Positions 33,971 to 42,169 of a stretch of DNA of 64,000 nucleotides are shown in pieces. The notes below the pieces were generated by a model. That model was not told the DNA's origin and ran no database searches. It was given only the letters and a program-made list of their open reading frames with translations. A program made the position numbers and the translations under genes. Origin of the DNA: Streptomyces sp. NBC_00287 (GTDB lineage: Bacteria > Actinomycetota > Actinomycetes > Streptomycetales > Streptomycetaceae); NCBI RefSeq assembly GCF_036173105.1, contig NZ_CP108053.1, forward strand, positions 7,316,001 through 7,380,000, in the 5' to 3' direction. Position 1 is the stretch's first letter. Every line of letters starts with the position of its first letter.

Positions 33971-35035
33971 CTATGAACGACTTACCGGACATGACAAACG
34001 CGGCACCGCCGTGCTCGCCCGCTCCACCAGCCGCGTCGACAGTTCCGTGCGGGTGCTCTCCGGGCGGTCCCCGGCCATCATGCGGACCAGCAGCCGCAGG
34101 GCCGTCGCCGCCATCTCGGACAGCGGCTGGCGGACCGTGGTGAGCGCCGGGGTGATCCAGCGGGACTCCGGCAGATCGTCGAAGCCCACGACGCTGATGT
34201 TGTCCGGGACGCTCAACTCCCGTTCGGACAGGGCCGCGTAGACGCCGTGCGCCATCCGGTCCGAGCAGACGAAGAACGCCGTCGGCGGCTCGGGCAGAGC
34301 CAGCAGCTCCAGGGTGCGGCGGCGGGCCATGCTGTCGTCCGAGCCCGCGTGCCGGACGTACTCGGGCCGGTGCCGTACGCCCGCCGAGGCGAGGGCCGAG
34401 CGGTAGCCGGCGATCCTGGCGTTGCCGGCCATCGTGTGCTGGTGCCCCGCGACCACGGCGATCCGCTCATGCCCCAGGGCCAGCAGATGCTCGGTCGCCG
34501 TGACCCCGCCCTGCCAGTTCGCCGCGCCCACCGACACCACGCCCGGTGGCGGTTCGAGCACCGGGTCGATCATCACGAACGGGATGCGGTGCTGATCGAG
34601 CCAGGTGAACTGGACGGCGGTCAGCTCGGTAAGGAAGAGCACCCCGGAGGAGCCGCGCGCCGTGAGCTTGTCCAGCCAGCCGCGCTCCGGACGGCCGCCG
34701 CCGCCCGCCCGGGGCAGCCCGGCCGAGACGACCACCTCCAGACCGGCGTCGTGCGCCGCCGCCTCCACCCCGTGCAGGACCGCGCCGGACCAGGAGGTGT
34801 CCAGCGAGTGCACCACCAGATCGATGAACCCGGGTGTCCTGACCGCGTCGAAGCGGGGTCTGCGGACATAGCCGAGCCGGTCGAGTGCCTCGGTGACCCG
34901 CCGCCGGGTCTCGGGCGCGACGTCCTCGCGGCCGTTGACGACCTTGGAGGCGGTGGGCACGGAGACCCCCGCCTCCCGGGCGACGACCGCAAGGGTCGGC
35001 CCGGCCGCCACGTTCGCACTCCCCGTACGGACCAT
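33971..35035 (-). CDS. LacI-family transcriptional regulator
   Basis: A 354-aa sugar-responsive repressor. The N-terminal HTH is LAVVAREAGVSVPTASKVVN, with hinge GREDVAPETRRRVTEALDRLGY, followed by a periplasmic-binding-protein-like domain (VDLVVHSLDTSWSG-type core, FFVCSDRMAHGVYAAL, SVVGFDDLPESRW). It is downstream of the ABC importer and GH43 remnant, on the same strand, and has its own 16-bp palindrome 55 bases upstream. It probably represses the neighbouring importer. Confidence 0.9.
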   Translation of the reverse strand: MVRTGSANVAAGPTLAVVAREAGVSVPTASKVVNGREDVAPETRRRVTEALDRLGYVRRPRFDAVRTPGFIDLVVHSLDTSWSGAVLHGVEAAAHDAGLEVVVSAGLPRAGGGGRPERGWLDKLTARGSSGVLFLTELTAVQFTWLDQHRIPFVMIDPVLEPPPGVVSVGAANWQGGVTATEHLLALGHERIAVVAGHQHTMAGNARIAGYRSALASAGVRHRPEYVRHAGSDDSMARRRTLELLALPEPPTAFFVCSDRMAHGVYAALSERELSVPDNISVVGFDDLPESRWITPALTTVRQPLSEMAATALRLLVRMMAGDRPESTRTELSTRLVERASTAVPRLSCPVSRS

Positions 35036-35090
35036 CGGGAACCACCTCTCCGGCCCGCCCGAGGGCCATCGAAAGTTTGGACCAGCGCGA

Positions 35091-35106
35091 TAGTAAGCGC
35101 TTCCTA
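35091..35106. promoter_or_regulatory. LacI-type operator before the LacI gene
   Basis: TAGTAAGCGCTTCCTA is a palindrome with one mismatch around the core AAGCGCTT. It is 55 bases before the LacI start. The part AGTAAGCGCTT differs in one base from sites before the importer (39225) and GH127 (55226, minus). Likely autoregulation. Confidence 0.6.
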
Positions 35107-35198
35107 CCCTAGGTACGCAGCAAGACCTCGGGAAGAGGCCGGAGTTCGCAGGACTTCACGAGCTCCGGCTGTCGAAACCTCGAACGGGCGGGAGAGAG

Positions 35199-35960
35199 CT
35201 ATCCGCAGGTGAGGCGGAACCCCGTGAAGTCGGCCGTGAGCGCCGCGTCGACGAGGTCCACGGCGTGGATGCCGGCCATCGCCCCGGTGAACCGCAGCCT
35301 GGACCCGTAGTCGTCGGAGAGCCTGGAGAGTTCCAGTGCGGGTCCGACCGGTGTCCGTGCACCGCCGTGGATGTACCAGAACCGCGCCTCGGGGCAGCCG
35401 TGCCTCGACGGTGACCTCCGCCTCCGCGCGGTGCTCGGTGATCCACTGGGCGAGCAGCCTGTGCGCCCAGCGCGACTCCGGCCCGTGCCGGCCGCGCAGC
35501 CGGATCCGACCGTCCTGCGCCTCCGCGCCGCCCCAGGACGGGTCGGGTGCGGCGCGCAGGCTGCTCCAGGGCCAGCCCAAAGGGTCGCCGGGGTCGGCGG
35601 GACGGGGCGCCGGTCGGCCGGTGGGCGCCGGTCGGGCGGGAGCGGCCGATCCGTTGGGTGGCGTCGGTCGGGGTGTGGGTGTGGGCCGGTCGGGAGGTGC
35701 CGGTCTGTCCGGGGCGGCCGATTCGTCGGGTGGCGTCGGTCGGGCTGTGGGTGTCGGCCGGTCGGGAGGTGCTGGTCCGTCCGGGGCGGCCGATTCGTCG
35801 GGTGGCGTCGGTCGGGCTGTGGGTGTCGGCCGGTCGGGAGGTGCTGGTCCGTCCGGAGCGGCCGATTCGTCGGGTGGCGTCGGTCGTACCAGTCGCCCGC
35901 GCGCACCATCGAGGGGTCGGGGGCGAAGCCGCGGATGACGGGGTTGTGCAGTCGGGTCAC
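35199..35960 (-). pseudogene. GH43 glycosidase remnant with internal deletions and tandem repeat
   Basis: The GTG at 35960 overlaps the permease stop (GTGA). The first residues TRLHNPVIRGFAPDPSMVRA are a classical GH43 beta-xylosidase start. The frame then enters a 24-aa repeat (PTGRHPQPDRRHPTNRPPR) and loses the whole catalytic domain. A stretch of the GH43 C-terminal concanavalin-like domain (SSLRAAPDPSWGGAEAQDG, then RLRGRHGPESRWAH) lies at about 35390-35570 in another frame. The last part (ARFWYIHGGARTPVGPALEL, then SRLSDDYGSRLRFTGAMAG) is back in frame down to the stop at 35199. So at least two internal deletions and two frame changes have occurred while a 253-codon frame stayed open. 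No catalytic acid is left except the N-terminal Asp. Not functional as a glycosidase. Confidence 0.8.
35642..35886. repeat. 72-bp tandem repeat (3.4 copies) inside the GH43 remnant
   Basis: Copies begin at 35642, 35714 and 35786, and a 29-base part copy at 35858. The second and third copies differ in one base; the first is more diverged. The unit (starting GCGGCCGATTCGTCGGGTGG) is a multiple of three, so each copy adds 24 codons. A degenerate piece precedes it at about 35605-35641. Confidence 0.93.
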
Positions 35961-36865
35961 TTCAGCGCCCCCAGCGTCACGCCCGTGCGCCAGTAGCGGC
36001 GCATCGCGACCATCATGATCGCCATCGGGACGATGGACAGCAGGGCGCCGGTGAGGACGAGGCTGGTGAGGTCGACGCCGGACTCCAGGCGTTTGCCGGA
36101 CCAGTTGTACAGGCCCAGGTTGAGGGTCCAGTTCTCCTCGCCGCGCAGCACAGTGAGGGGGAGGAAGAAGGCGTTCCAGGTGTTGACGAAGGCGAGCAGG
36201 AACACCGTGGCACCGCCGGTTGTCATCATCCGCAGCACGATGCTGAAGAAGATCCGCAGCTCGCCGGCGCCGTCGATCCGGGCGGCCTCCAGAAGCTCGT
36301 ACGGGATCGTGGCTTCGGTGTACACCTTCGCCAGGTAGACGCTGAACGGGTTGATCAGACAGGGGATCAGCATCGCCCAGGGCGTGTCGACCAGACCGAT
36401 CTCCGAGAACAGCAGATACAGCGGCAGCGTCAGCAGGGCGATCGGGATCAGGAACGAGCCGACCACGCACGCGAACACCAGGTTGCGGCCCGGGAACTGG
36501 AAGCGCGCGAGGCCGTAGCCCGTCGCCAGGGCGAGCAGGGTGCCGCCGAGGGAGCCGACACCGGCGTACAGGAAGGAGTTGGCGGTCCAGCGCAGGAAGA
36601 TGCCGTCCTCGTAGGTGAACAGCTGCTCCAGGTTGTCCCACAGGTGCCAGCCGGAGAACCACAGGCCGTTGGACTGGTACAGGCCCGTGCGGTCCTTGGT
36701 CGAGGCGACGATCAGCCACCACACCGGGAACAGGCTGTACACGCTGGCCAGCGCAAGACCGACGAGCAGGAAGCGCTGGCCGCCGCGCGAACGAGCCGCG
36801 GGGTCGGGGCGGTTGAGACGATGAACTGTGCGTGCCTTCGCGCCGCGCTCTTCGGTGAGCGTCAT
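35957..36865 (-). CDS. Carbohydrate ABC transporter permease (MalG type)
   Basis: A 302-aa permease with six predicted helices (FLLVGLALASVYSLFPVWWL first). The EAA loop is YELLEAARIDGAGELRIFFSIVLR. It forms the sugar channel with the permease encoded before it; the start ATG shares a base with the stop of that gene (TGATG). The cytoplasmic ATPase is not encoded here, as usual in Streptomyces, where a shared MsiK serves many importers. Confidence 0.93.
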   Translation of the reverse strand: MTLTEERGAKARTVHRLNRPDPAARSRGGQRFLLVGLALASVYSLFPVWWLIVASTKDRTGLYQSNGLWFSGWHLWDNLEQLFTYEDGIFLRWTANSFLYAGVGSLGGTLLALATGYGLARFQFPGRNLVFACVVGSFLIPIALLTLPLYLLFSEIGLVDTPWAMLIPCLINPFSVYLAKVYTEATIPYELLEAARIDGAGELRIFFSIVLRMMTTGGATVFLLAFVNTWNAFFLPLTVLRGEENWTLNLGLYNWSGKRLESGVDLTSLVLTGALLSIVPMAIMMVAMRRYWRTGVTLGALK

Positions 36866-37749
36866 CAGTCGGCCTCCCTCGAAGTGAGCCGGTAGAAGAG
36901 GAAGGAGGCGACACCGAGGATGAGGGCGAGCAGCACCGACAGGGTCGCGGCGTAGTGGTAGTTGCCGGCGTTGAACGCCTGGTTGTAGATGATCATGATC
37001 GGGGTGAAGCTGTCGTCGACCGTCTGCGGGGTGACGTTCCGGAACAGCGCCGGCTCGTTGAAGATCTGGAGCATCTGGATGATCGAGAGCATGCCGGTCA
37101 GCACCAACGCGCCCCGCACGAACGGAATCTTGATGCTGAGCGCGACCCGCAACTCGGAGGCGCCGTCCAGCCGGGCCGCCTCGAACAGCTCACGCGGCAC
37201 ACCTCGCAGCGCCGAGTAGATGATCACCATGTTGTAGCCGATGCCGTGCCAGGTCAGCAGGTTGCCGATGGACGGCCACACCATCGACGGCGCGAAGAAG
37301 TTCCAGTCGAAGCCGAAGAAGTCGCCGATCGGGGTCAGCGGACCGACGTCCGGGCTGTACAGGTTGAGCCACACGATGGCGGCGACCACCCCGGGGATCA
37401 TGTACGGCACCAGCAGCACGATCCGGAACCGGCTCGCCGCCTTCGAGGTCAGCGCGTCCAGGAACAGCGCCAGCACCAGGCTGACGGCCAGCATCACGGG
37501 GATCTGCACACAGGCGAACAGCACCACCCGCAGCACGGAGCCCATGAACTTCGAGTCGGTCAGGCCCTGTTGGTAGTTGTCGAGCCCGACGAACTCCTCG
37601 GTGGCGCCGCCGAGCCCGAGACCGGACTGCTGCTCGTGATAGAGCGACTGATGGACGGCGTATCCGATGGGCAGCAGGTAGAGGAAGACGAAGCCGAGCT
37701 GGAAGGGCACCGTGAAGGCGGCACCCTTCCAGCGCAGAGAGCGAGTCAT
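36865..37749 (-). CDS. Carbohydrate ABC transporter permease (MalF type)
   Basis: A 294-aa permease with six helices; the first is FTVPFQLGFVFLYLLPIGYA. The EAA loop is RELFEAARLDGASELRVALSI. ATG 37749 is chosen; frame extension upstream runs into the binding-protein gene. Gap to the binding protein gene is 11 bases. Confidence 0.93.
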   Translation of the reverse strand: MTRSLRWKGAAFTVPFQLGFVFLYLLPIGYAVHQSLYHEQQSGLGLGGATEEFVGLDNYQQGLTDSKFMGSVLRVVLFACVQIPVMLAVSLVLALFLDALTSKAASRFRIVLLVPYMIPGVVAAIVWLNLYSPDVGPLTPIGDFFGFDWNFFAPSMVWPSIGNLLTWHGIGYNMVIIYSALRGVPRELFEAARLDGASELRVALSIKIPFVRGALVLTGMLSIIQMLQIFNEPALFRNVTPQTVDDSFTPIMIIYNQAFNAGNYHYAATLSVLLALILGVASFLFYRLTSREAD

Positions 37750-37760
37750 CGGGATCTGCC

Positions 37761-39098
37761 TCAGCCCTTGACGCTGATGCCGCGGGACTTCAGGTCCTCG
37801 ACCGTCCACTCCTGCATGTGCGCCAGCAGCTCGGTGACGGTCTGCTCCTTGCTGACCACCTTGGCCCAACCGGCCTGCATCTCGGTGAACATGGCGGTCC
37901 AGTTGGGCCCGAAGGTCCAGTCGGTGGTGACCGTGTTCAGGCTGTCCTTCACGACGGTCTGCGCCGCGTCGTAGTTCTTCCCGAGCAGCTTCTCGGAGGT
38001 CGCCTCGGCGACGTAGGTGTCACTGTCCTTGAGCGCCGGCATCACACCGTTGCCGGTCTCCGGGCTGGCCATGGTCTTGACCGCACCGGGGTCGGTGGAC
38101 ATCCACAGCGCCGCCTCGGCGGCCTGCTGCTGGCTCTTGCAGTCCTTGGTCACCAGGGTCACGCTGCCGGTCAGGTTGGTGGGGGCCGGGGTCTTGGCCG
38201 CCTCGCCCGCGAACGTCGGCCAGGGCGAAAGCGCCCACTTGCCGAAGGACTTGGTGAAGTTCTGCACCATGCCGGCCTGTTGCCAGGTGGAGATCTGCCG
38301 GGTTGCGGTGCCGCCATTGTCGTAGTTGCGCTGCACGGCCGCGTAGTCGGCGAAGGACAGCTTGGAGTTCAGGTCGTTGTCTATGATCTCCTGGATCACC
38401 TTCGCGGCCTTCAGCGTGCCCTCGTCCTGGAAGTCCACCTTCCAGGAGTCGCCGTCGATGGTGTACCAGTGCGCGCCGGCCTGCATGGCGAGCACCTCCA
38501 GGGTGCTCGGGTCCTCACCGGCGTAGTTGGTGATCTTGATCCCGTGCTTCTTCAGCACCTTCCCCGCGGCGATGAAGTCGTCCCAGGTCTCGGGGGCCTC
38601 GATGCCGTACTTCTCGAAGAGGTCCGTGCGGTAGATGGTGAAGTTCGGCGCCGAGCTGGTGGGCACGCCGTACAGCTTGTCCTGGACCTGGGCGGTCGCC
38701 CAGGAACCGGCGTTGAACTGGTCCTTGCTGCCCTCGACGTACTGCGTGATGTCGGCGAGCGCGCCCTGCGAGACCCAACTCGTCACATACTCGCCGGTGT
38801 TCTGCACGAGGCAGGGCGCGTTGTCCGCCTTGACGGCGTTGGTCAGCTGCTTCTGCATGGTCAGCTGGTCCGTGACCTTCGTGTACTTCAGCTGGATGTC
38901 CTTGTGGGAGGCGTTGAACGCCTTGACGACCGCCTCCTGGCCGTTGGCCCACCCCCAGAAGTCGAGGGTGACCGGACCGGACGAGCCCGAGGCGTCGTCC
39001 TCGGAGTCGGATCCGCCGCAGGCGGCGAGCAGACCTGTCAGCGCGATTCCTGCGACGGCGGCGGAAGCGAACCTTCTCCGGGGGCTGGTGAAGTTCAT
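37761..39098 (-). CDS. Sugar ABC transporter substrate-binding lipoprotein
   Basis: A 445-aa extracellular solute-binding protein (family 1). The lipobox is LTGLLAACGG with C27. The mature part has TLDFWGWANGQEAVVKAFNA, a Trp-rich sugar cleft, and DEGTLKAAKVIQEIIDNDL. Oligosaccharide is the likely ligand. First gene of the operon, preceded by two LacI-type operator sites (39225 and 39446). The ATG lies 12 bases after GATCACGG, a weak ribosome site. Confidence 0.93.
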   Translation of the reverse strand: MNFTSPRRRFASAAVAGIALTGLLAACGGSDSEDDASGSSGPVTLDFWGWANGQEAVVKAFNASHKDIQLKYTKVTDQLTMQKQLTNAVKADNAPCLVQNTGEYVTSWVSQGALADITQYVEGSKDQFNAGSWATAQVQDKLYGVPTSSAPNFTIYRTDLFEKYGIEAPETWDDFIAAGKVLKKHGIKITNYAGEDPSTLEVLAMQAGAHWYTIDGDSWKVDFQDEGTLKAAKVIQEIIDNDLNSKLSFADYAAVQRNYDNGGTATRQISTWQQAGMVQNFTKSFGKWALSPWPTFAGEAAKTPAPTNLTGSVTLVTKDCKSQQQAAEAALWMSTDPGAVKTMASPETGNGVMPALKDSDTYVAEATSEKLLGKNYDAAQTVVKDSLNTVTTDWTFGPNWTAMFTEMQAGWAKVVSKEQTVTELLAHMQEWTVEDLKSRGISVKG

Positions 39099-39495
39099 CT
39101 GACCGTGATCCTTCGGAATGGGCGGCGTTCTTGCGGAACGGCGGCGGCTCGGGGGCGCTGGCCAGGAACGGCGGCCGGAAACCATCGGCACGCGGTTGCG
39201 GGGGATCGGCCAAGCAGAAGCTGTAGTAAGCGGTTGCAGGGACGGTAGGCCGATGCCTCTGCTCATAGCAAGAGGCAGGGGGCAAATTTGTTACGGCGGC
39301 TTATCCGGCGGGTTAGTGAGGATCGGACACCCGCAGGTCGCGCTCCGAAGCGCATATGCGCAGGCCAGCGAGGTGTGCCAGGGCATGATGCGGGCTCCGG
39401 GAGCGCTCTCGACGGGCGCGCCCGCAGCCGGGAAATCCCTACGGAAAACGCTTACGTAACAGTCATGCCGCACGGCGCTTTCCTGAGCGGACGCC
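39099..39495. promoter_or_regulatory. Intergenic region with LacI-type sites for the sugar importer
   Basis: There is no gene here. Two operator-like sites stand out: AGTAAGCGGTT at 39225-39235 and AAACGCTTACG at 39446-39456 (minus-strand CGTAAGCGTTT). The first shares 11 identical bases with a site before the GH127 gene. I could not place a firm -10/-35 pair. Confidence 0.6.
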
Positions 39496-40584
39496 TCAGC
39501 CGTGTCGCACCGGCGGCCGCACCGAGTTCCGTACGACGACATGGGTGCCCAGCACCAGATGCTCGCCGTCGCTGCCCTTGCGGCGCCCTGAGCCGCCCTC
39601 GCGCCGGTCCGCCACCGCGCGCAGCGCGACCCGGCCCATCTCCTCGTACGGCACGTGCACGGTGGTCAGTTGGGGCGTCAGCTGAGAGGCCAGGGGAATG
39701 TCGTCGTAGCCGACGATCGACACGTCCTCGGGCACCCGCAGCCCGGCCGCACGCAGCGCCTGCATGGCGCCCGCGGCGACCACATCCGTCCCGGCCAGCA
39801 CGGCGGTGAAGTCCGGCGTCTCACGCAGGGCGGTCTCGACAGCCTCGTAGCCGTGCTCGTAGTCGTACGGGCCGTGCCGGACGAGTCCCGGCTCGAAGGG
39901 CACGCCGTACGCCTCGAAGGCGCGCCGTGCACCCCTCAACCGCCCATGGGCGGTGGTCAGTTCGGAATGCCCGGGGAGGACCAGCACCCTGCGGTGCCCG
40001 GCCGACAGCAGATGGCTGGCCATGGCATAGGCGCCGCTCTCGTTGTCGTAGTCCACCGTGGTGGCCGGTACGTCGCCCTCCAGCGGGGGCCTGCCCACCA
40101 GCACGAGATGGGATCCGGCCGCGTCCAGGGAGCGGGCGAAATGGGCCATGCGCAGCTGGTACTCGTCGTAGTCGTAGGCGCCGCCGAGCAGCACCACGGC
40201 CGCCACGCCCTGCTGGCGCATCAGGTTGACCAGCGCGAGTTCCCGCTCCGGGTCGTCGCCGGTGGTGCCCACCAGCGACAGCCAGCCCCGCAGCGTGGCG
40301 GCGCCCTCGACACCCTTCGCCACGTGGGCGAAGGCCGCGCCGGTGATGTTGTTGATCAGGATCGCCACCGTGGGCGTACCGCCGCCGGCCAGCGACCGGG
40401 CGTGGGCGTTGGTGACGTAGTCCAGGTCCCGGACGACCTTCATCACCTTGCGACGCAGGTCCTCGGACACCGGGTAGTTGCCGGACAGCACCCGCGAGAC
40501 ACTCGCCACGGACACGCCCGCCCGCTCGGCCACGTCCCGGATGGTGGCCCGCCCGATGTCCCCGGAGGCCTTGCGCTGACTCAC
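39496..40584 (-). CDS. LacI-family transcriptional regulator
   Basis: A 362-aa LacI protein. HTH: TIRDVAERAGVSVASVSRVL, hinge SGNYPVSEDLRRKVMKVVRD. The ligand domain includes AILINNITGAAFAHVAKGVE and VAAGAMQALRAAGLRVPEDV. GTG 40584 stands 7 bases after AAGGAG. Similar throughout to the LacI protein at 55272, including the end GTHVVVRNSV, so the two may be recent paralogues. It lies between the two importer clusters. Confidence 0.91.
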   Translation of the reverse strand: MSQRKASGDIGRATIRDVAERAGVSVASVSRVLSGNYPVSEDLRRKVMKVVRDLDYVTNAHARSLAGGGTPTVAILINNITGAAFAHVAKGVEGAATLRGWLSLVGTTGDDPERELALVNLMRQQGVAAVVLLGGAYDYDEYQLRMAHFARSLDAAGSHLVLVGRPPLEGDVPATTVDYDNESGAYAMASHLLSAGHRRVLVLPGHSELTTAHGRLRGARRAFEAYGVPFEPGLVRHGPYDYEHGYEAVETALRETPDFTAVLAGTDVVAAGAMQALRAAGLRVPEDVSIVGYDDIPLASQLTPQLTTVHVPYEEMGRVALRAVADRREGGSGRRKGSDGEHLVLGTHVVVRNSVRPPVRHG

Positions 40585-40630
40585 CCTCGCGCTCCTTCTT
40601 GATTGGTCGGTCGCCTGCGGGGCGCTTTTT

Positions 40631-40698
40631 GCCGGTGTCGAGAGCACGATCGTGCTCAGCGCTTCGCGCCTCCGCGCGTTCGTGCTCTCGACACCGGC
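40631..40698. repeat. Long perfect inverted repeat between LacI and dehydrogenase genes
   Basis: A 19-bp perfect stem (GCCGGTGTCGAGAGCACGA with its exact reverse complement) encloses a 30-base loop. The left half also contains the 16-bp palindrome GAGCACGATCGTGCTC, so two foldings compete. It lies downstream of the dehydrogenase gene at 40791, suggesting a terminator. Confidence 0.8.
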
Positions 40699-40790
40699 GC
40701 GCCCCTTCGGCTCCCTCCCGGCCGGTGGCCTGGGGAGAGTAGCTGTTGGTTGGCTTGTGCCCTTGGTCGGTGGGCGTTTGCCCTGGTGGG

Positions 40791-41804
40791 TCATGCCACT
40801 CTAGCCATGTCCGCATGCCGCACCTCATGAGCCAGGGGTGCCCCGGCCCCCAGGCGCTCCAGCTCCTCCACCACGATCCGCCCGAGTCTCTCCAGCTCGT
40901 TGCCGAGGGACCCCGCGATATGCGGTGTGAGGAACACATTGGGCAGCCGGTACAACGGCGACCCGGCGGGCAACGGCTCGGGCTCGGTGACATCGAGCAC
41001 CGCGTGCAGGCGGCCCGAAACCAGCTCGTCGACCAGCGCGTCCGGGTCGACCAGTGCCCCTCGGGAGGTGTTGATCAGCACACCCCCGTCCGGCATCAGC
41101 GCGAGCTTCTCCCCGTCGAGCATCCGATACGTCTCAGGGATGTCCGGCGCATGCAGGCTCACGATGTCGCTGTGGCTCAACAGGTCCTCCAGCGCCATGA
41201 GTTGGGCCCCGAGCGACGCGGCCTCGGCGGCACTCACATAGGGGTCGTGCAGCAGCACCGTGAAGTCGAACGGCCGCAGCAGTTCCAGCACCCGCCGCCC
41301 GACCCGCGAGGCGCCGACGATGCCCACCCGCCGACCGACGTTCCCGGTGTGGGCCGTCTCCGCGGGTGACGGATACGCGTGCGTGCTGCGGAACCGCTCG
41401 CGATGGGTGAACGTGTCCTTCCCGGCGAGCAGGATCATCGCGAGCGTGTACTCCGCGACGGGCAGCGCGTTGCCGGTGACCGCGCTGGAAACGGTGATCC
41501 CGCGTTCCCACAGGGCCTCGCCGACCAGGGAGCGCACGGAGCCCGCGGCGTGCAGGACGGTGCGCAGCCGGGGGACAGCGGTGAGGACGCCGGCGTCCAG
41601 GTGGGGGCAGCCCCAGCCGGTGATCAGCACCTCGGCGTCGGCAAGCGCGTCGGCCTCCACCGGATCGGTGAAGTCCCGTACGACCAGGGCGGGGTCGAGG
41701 TCGGCCGCCTGGCGCAGCCGGGCCATGAGCGGCGGGGGAAACAGCAGGGGGAGGTGCACCGGATCCAACGCGAACACGGCCCGCGGCAGCTGGGGGCTGG
41801 GCAT
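40791..41804 (-). CDS. D-isomer-specific 2-hydroxyacid dehydrogenase family protein
   Basis: A 337-aa NAD-dependent dehydrogenase. The Rossmann motif is VGIVGASRVGRRVLELL, with the conserved TSRGALVDPDALVDEL and FLTPHIAGSLGNELERLG carrying the catalytic His; the catalytic Arg is in INTSRG. It reduces or oxidises a 2-hydroxyacid or lactone-derived acid. The chemistry fits the neighbouring uronate/sugar genes but the substrate is unknown. ATG 41804 has CAGGAG seven bases upstream. Confidence 0.88.
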   Translation of the reverse strand: MPSPQLPRAVFALDPVHLPLLFPPPLMARLRQAADLDPALVVRDFTDPVEADALADAEVLITGWGCPHLDAGVLTAVPRLRTVLHAAGSVRSLVGEALWERGITVSSAVTGNALPVAEYTLAMILLAGKDTFTHRERFRSTHAYPSPAETAHTGNVGRRVGIVGASRVGRRVLELLRPFDFTVLLHDPYVSAAEAASLGAQLMALEDLLSHSDIVSLHAPDIPETYRMLDGEKLALMPDGGVLINTSRGALVDPDALVDELVSGRLHAVLDVTEPEPLPAGSPLYRLPNVFLTPHIAGSLGNELERLGRIVVEELERLGAGAPLAHEVRHADMARVA

Positions 41805-42169
41805 GACTCTCCTGACACGCAAAGTGGAAGCTGAGGGCGTAGAAACATTTTCAGAAAGCGTGTTCTACCGTAGATCTGCCGGGAAGCGGCGGTCAATCGG
41901 TACGGCGGAGCAGGTGTTGGCGGCTGCGATGCGGCAGGCTCGGCAGAAACCGGTTGCCGCAATCAGCGGAGCGTAAGCGCTCCGGTGCCCTCCGCACAGT
42001 GACACCGCAGTTTTCGAAAGTTCGTCAGGTCTCTTGACGCACGGTGCTCACGGGAAGAAGCTCCCCTCACCGCCTGTAGAAACCGGTTGCTGAAAATGCG
42101 CACGCCCTGCGCCAGCGATCCCCTTGGCATGCGTGCGTCCGTCACCTCAGTGAAGAGAGTGGGTAGTTC
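41805..42169. promoter_or_regulatory. Divergent control region with two identical LacI-type operators
   Basis: Between the divergent dehydrogenase and importer genes. AGAAACCGGTTGC occurs twice, at 41945-41957 and 42078-42090, 133 bases apart, each with the perfect core AACCGGTT. A further CGTAAGCGCTC lies at 41972-41982. Two copies at this distance would permit DNA looping. No coding frame was seen. Confidence 0.72.

Noticed and set aside
35642..35886. CRISPR array
   Set aside because: Repeats are 72 bp, adjacent without spacers and coding in frame; there are no cas genes.
35336..36018. Plus-strand Gly/Val-rich repeat protein over the minisatellite
   Set aside because: Any frame through the 72-bp repeat stays open; the minus frame is tied to GH43 ends and a coupled start, the plus frame has nothing upstream.
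40601..40630. Plus-strand terminator with T-run (CTTTTT)
   Set aside because: The stem is only 4 bp and there is no plus-strand gene before it; the long inverted repeat next to it is a better candidate.
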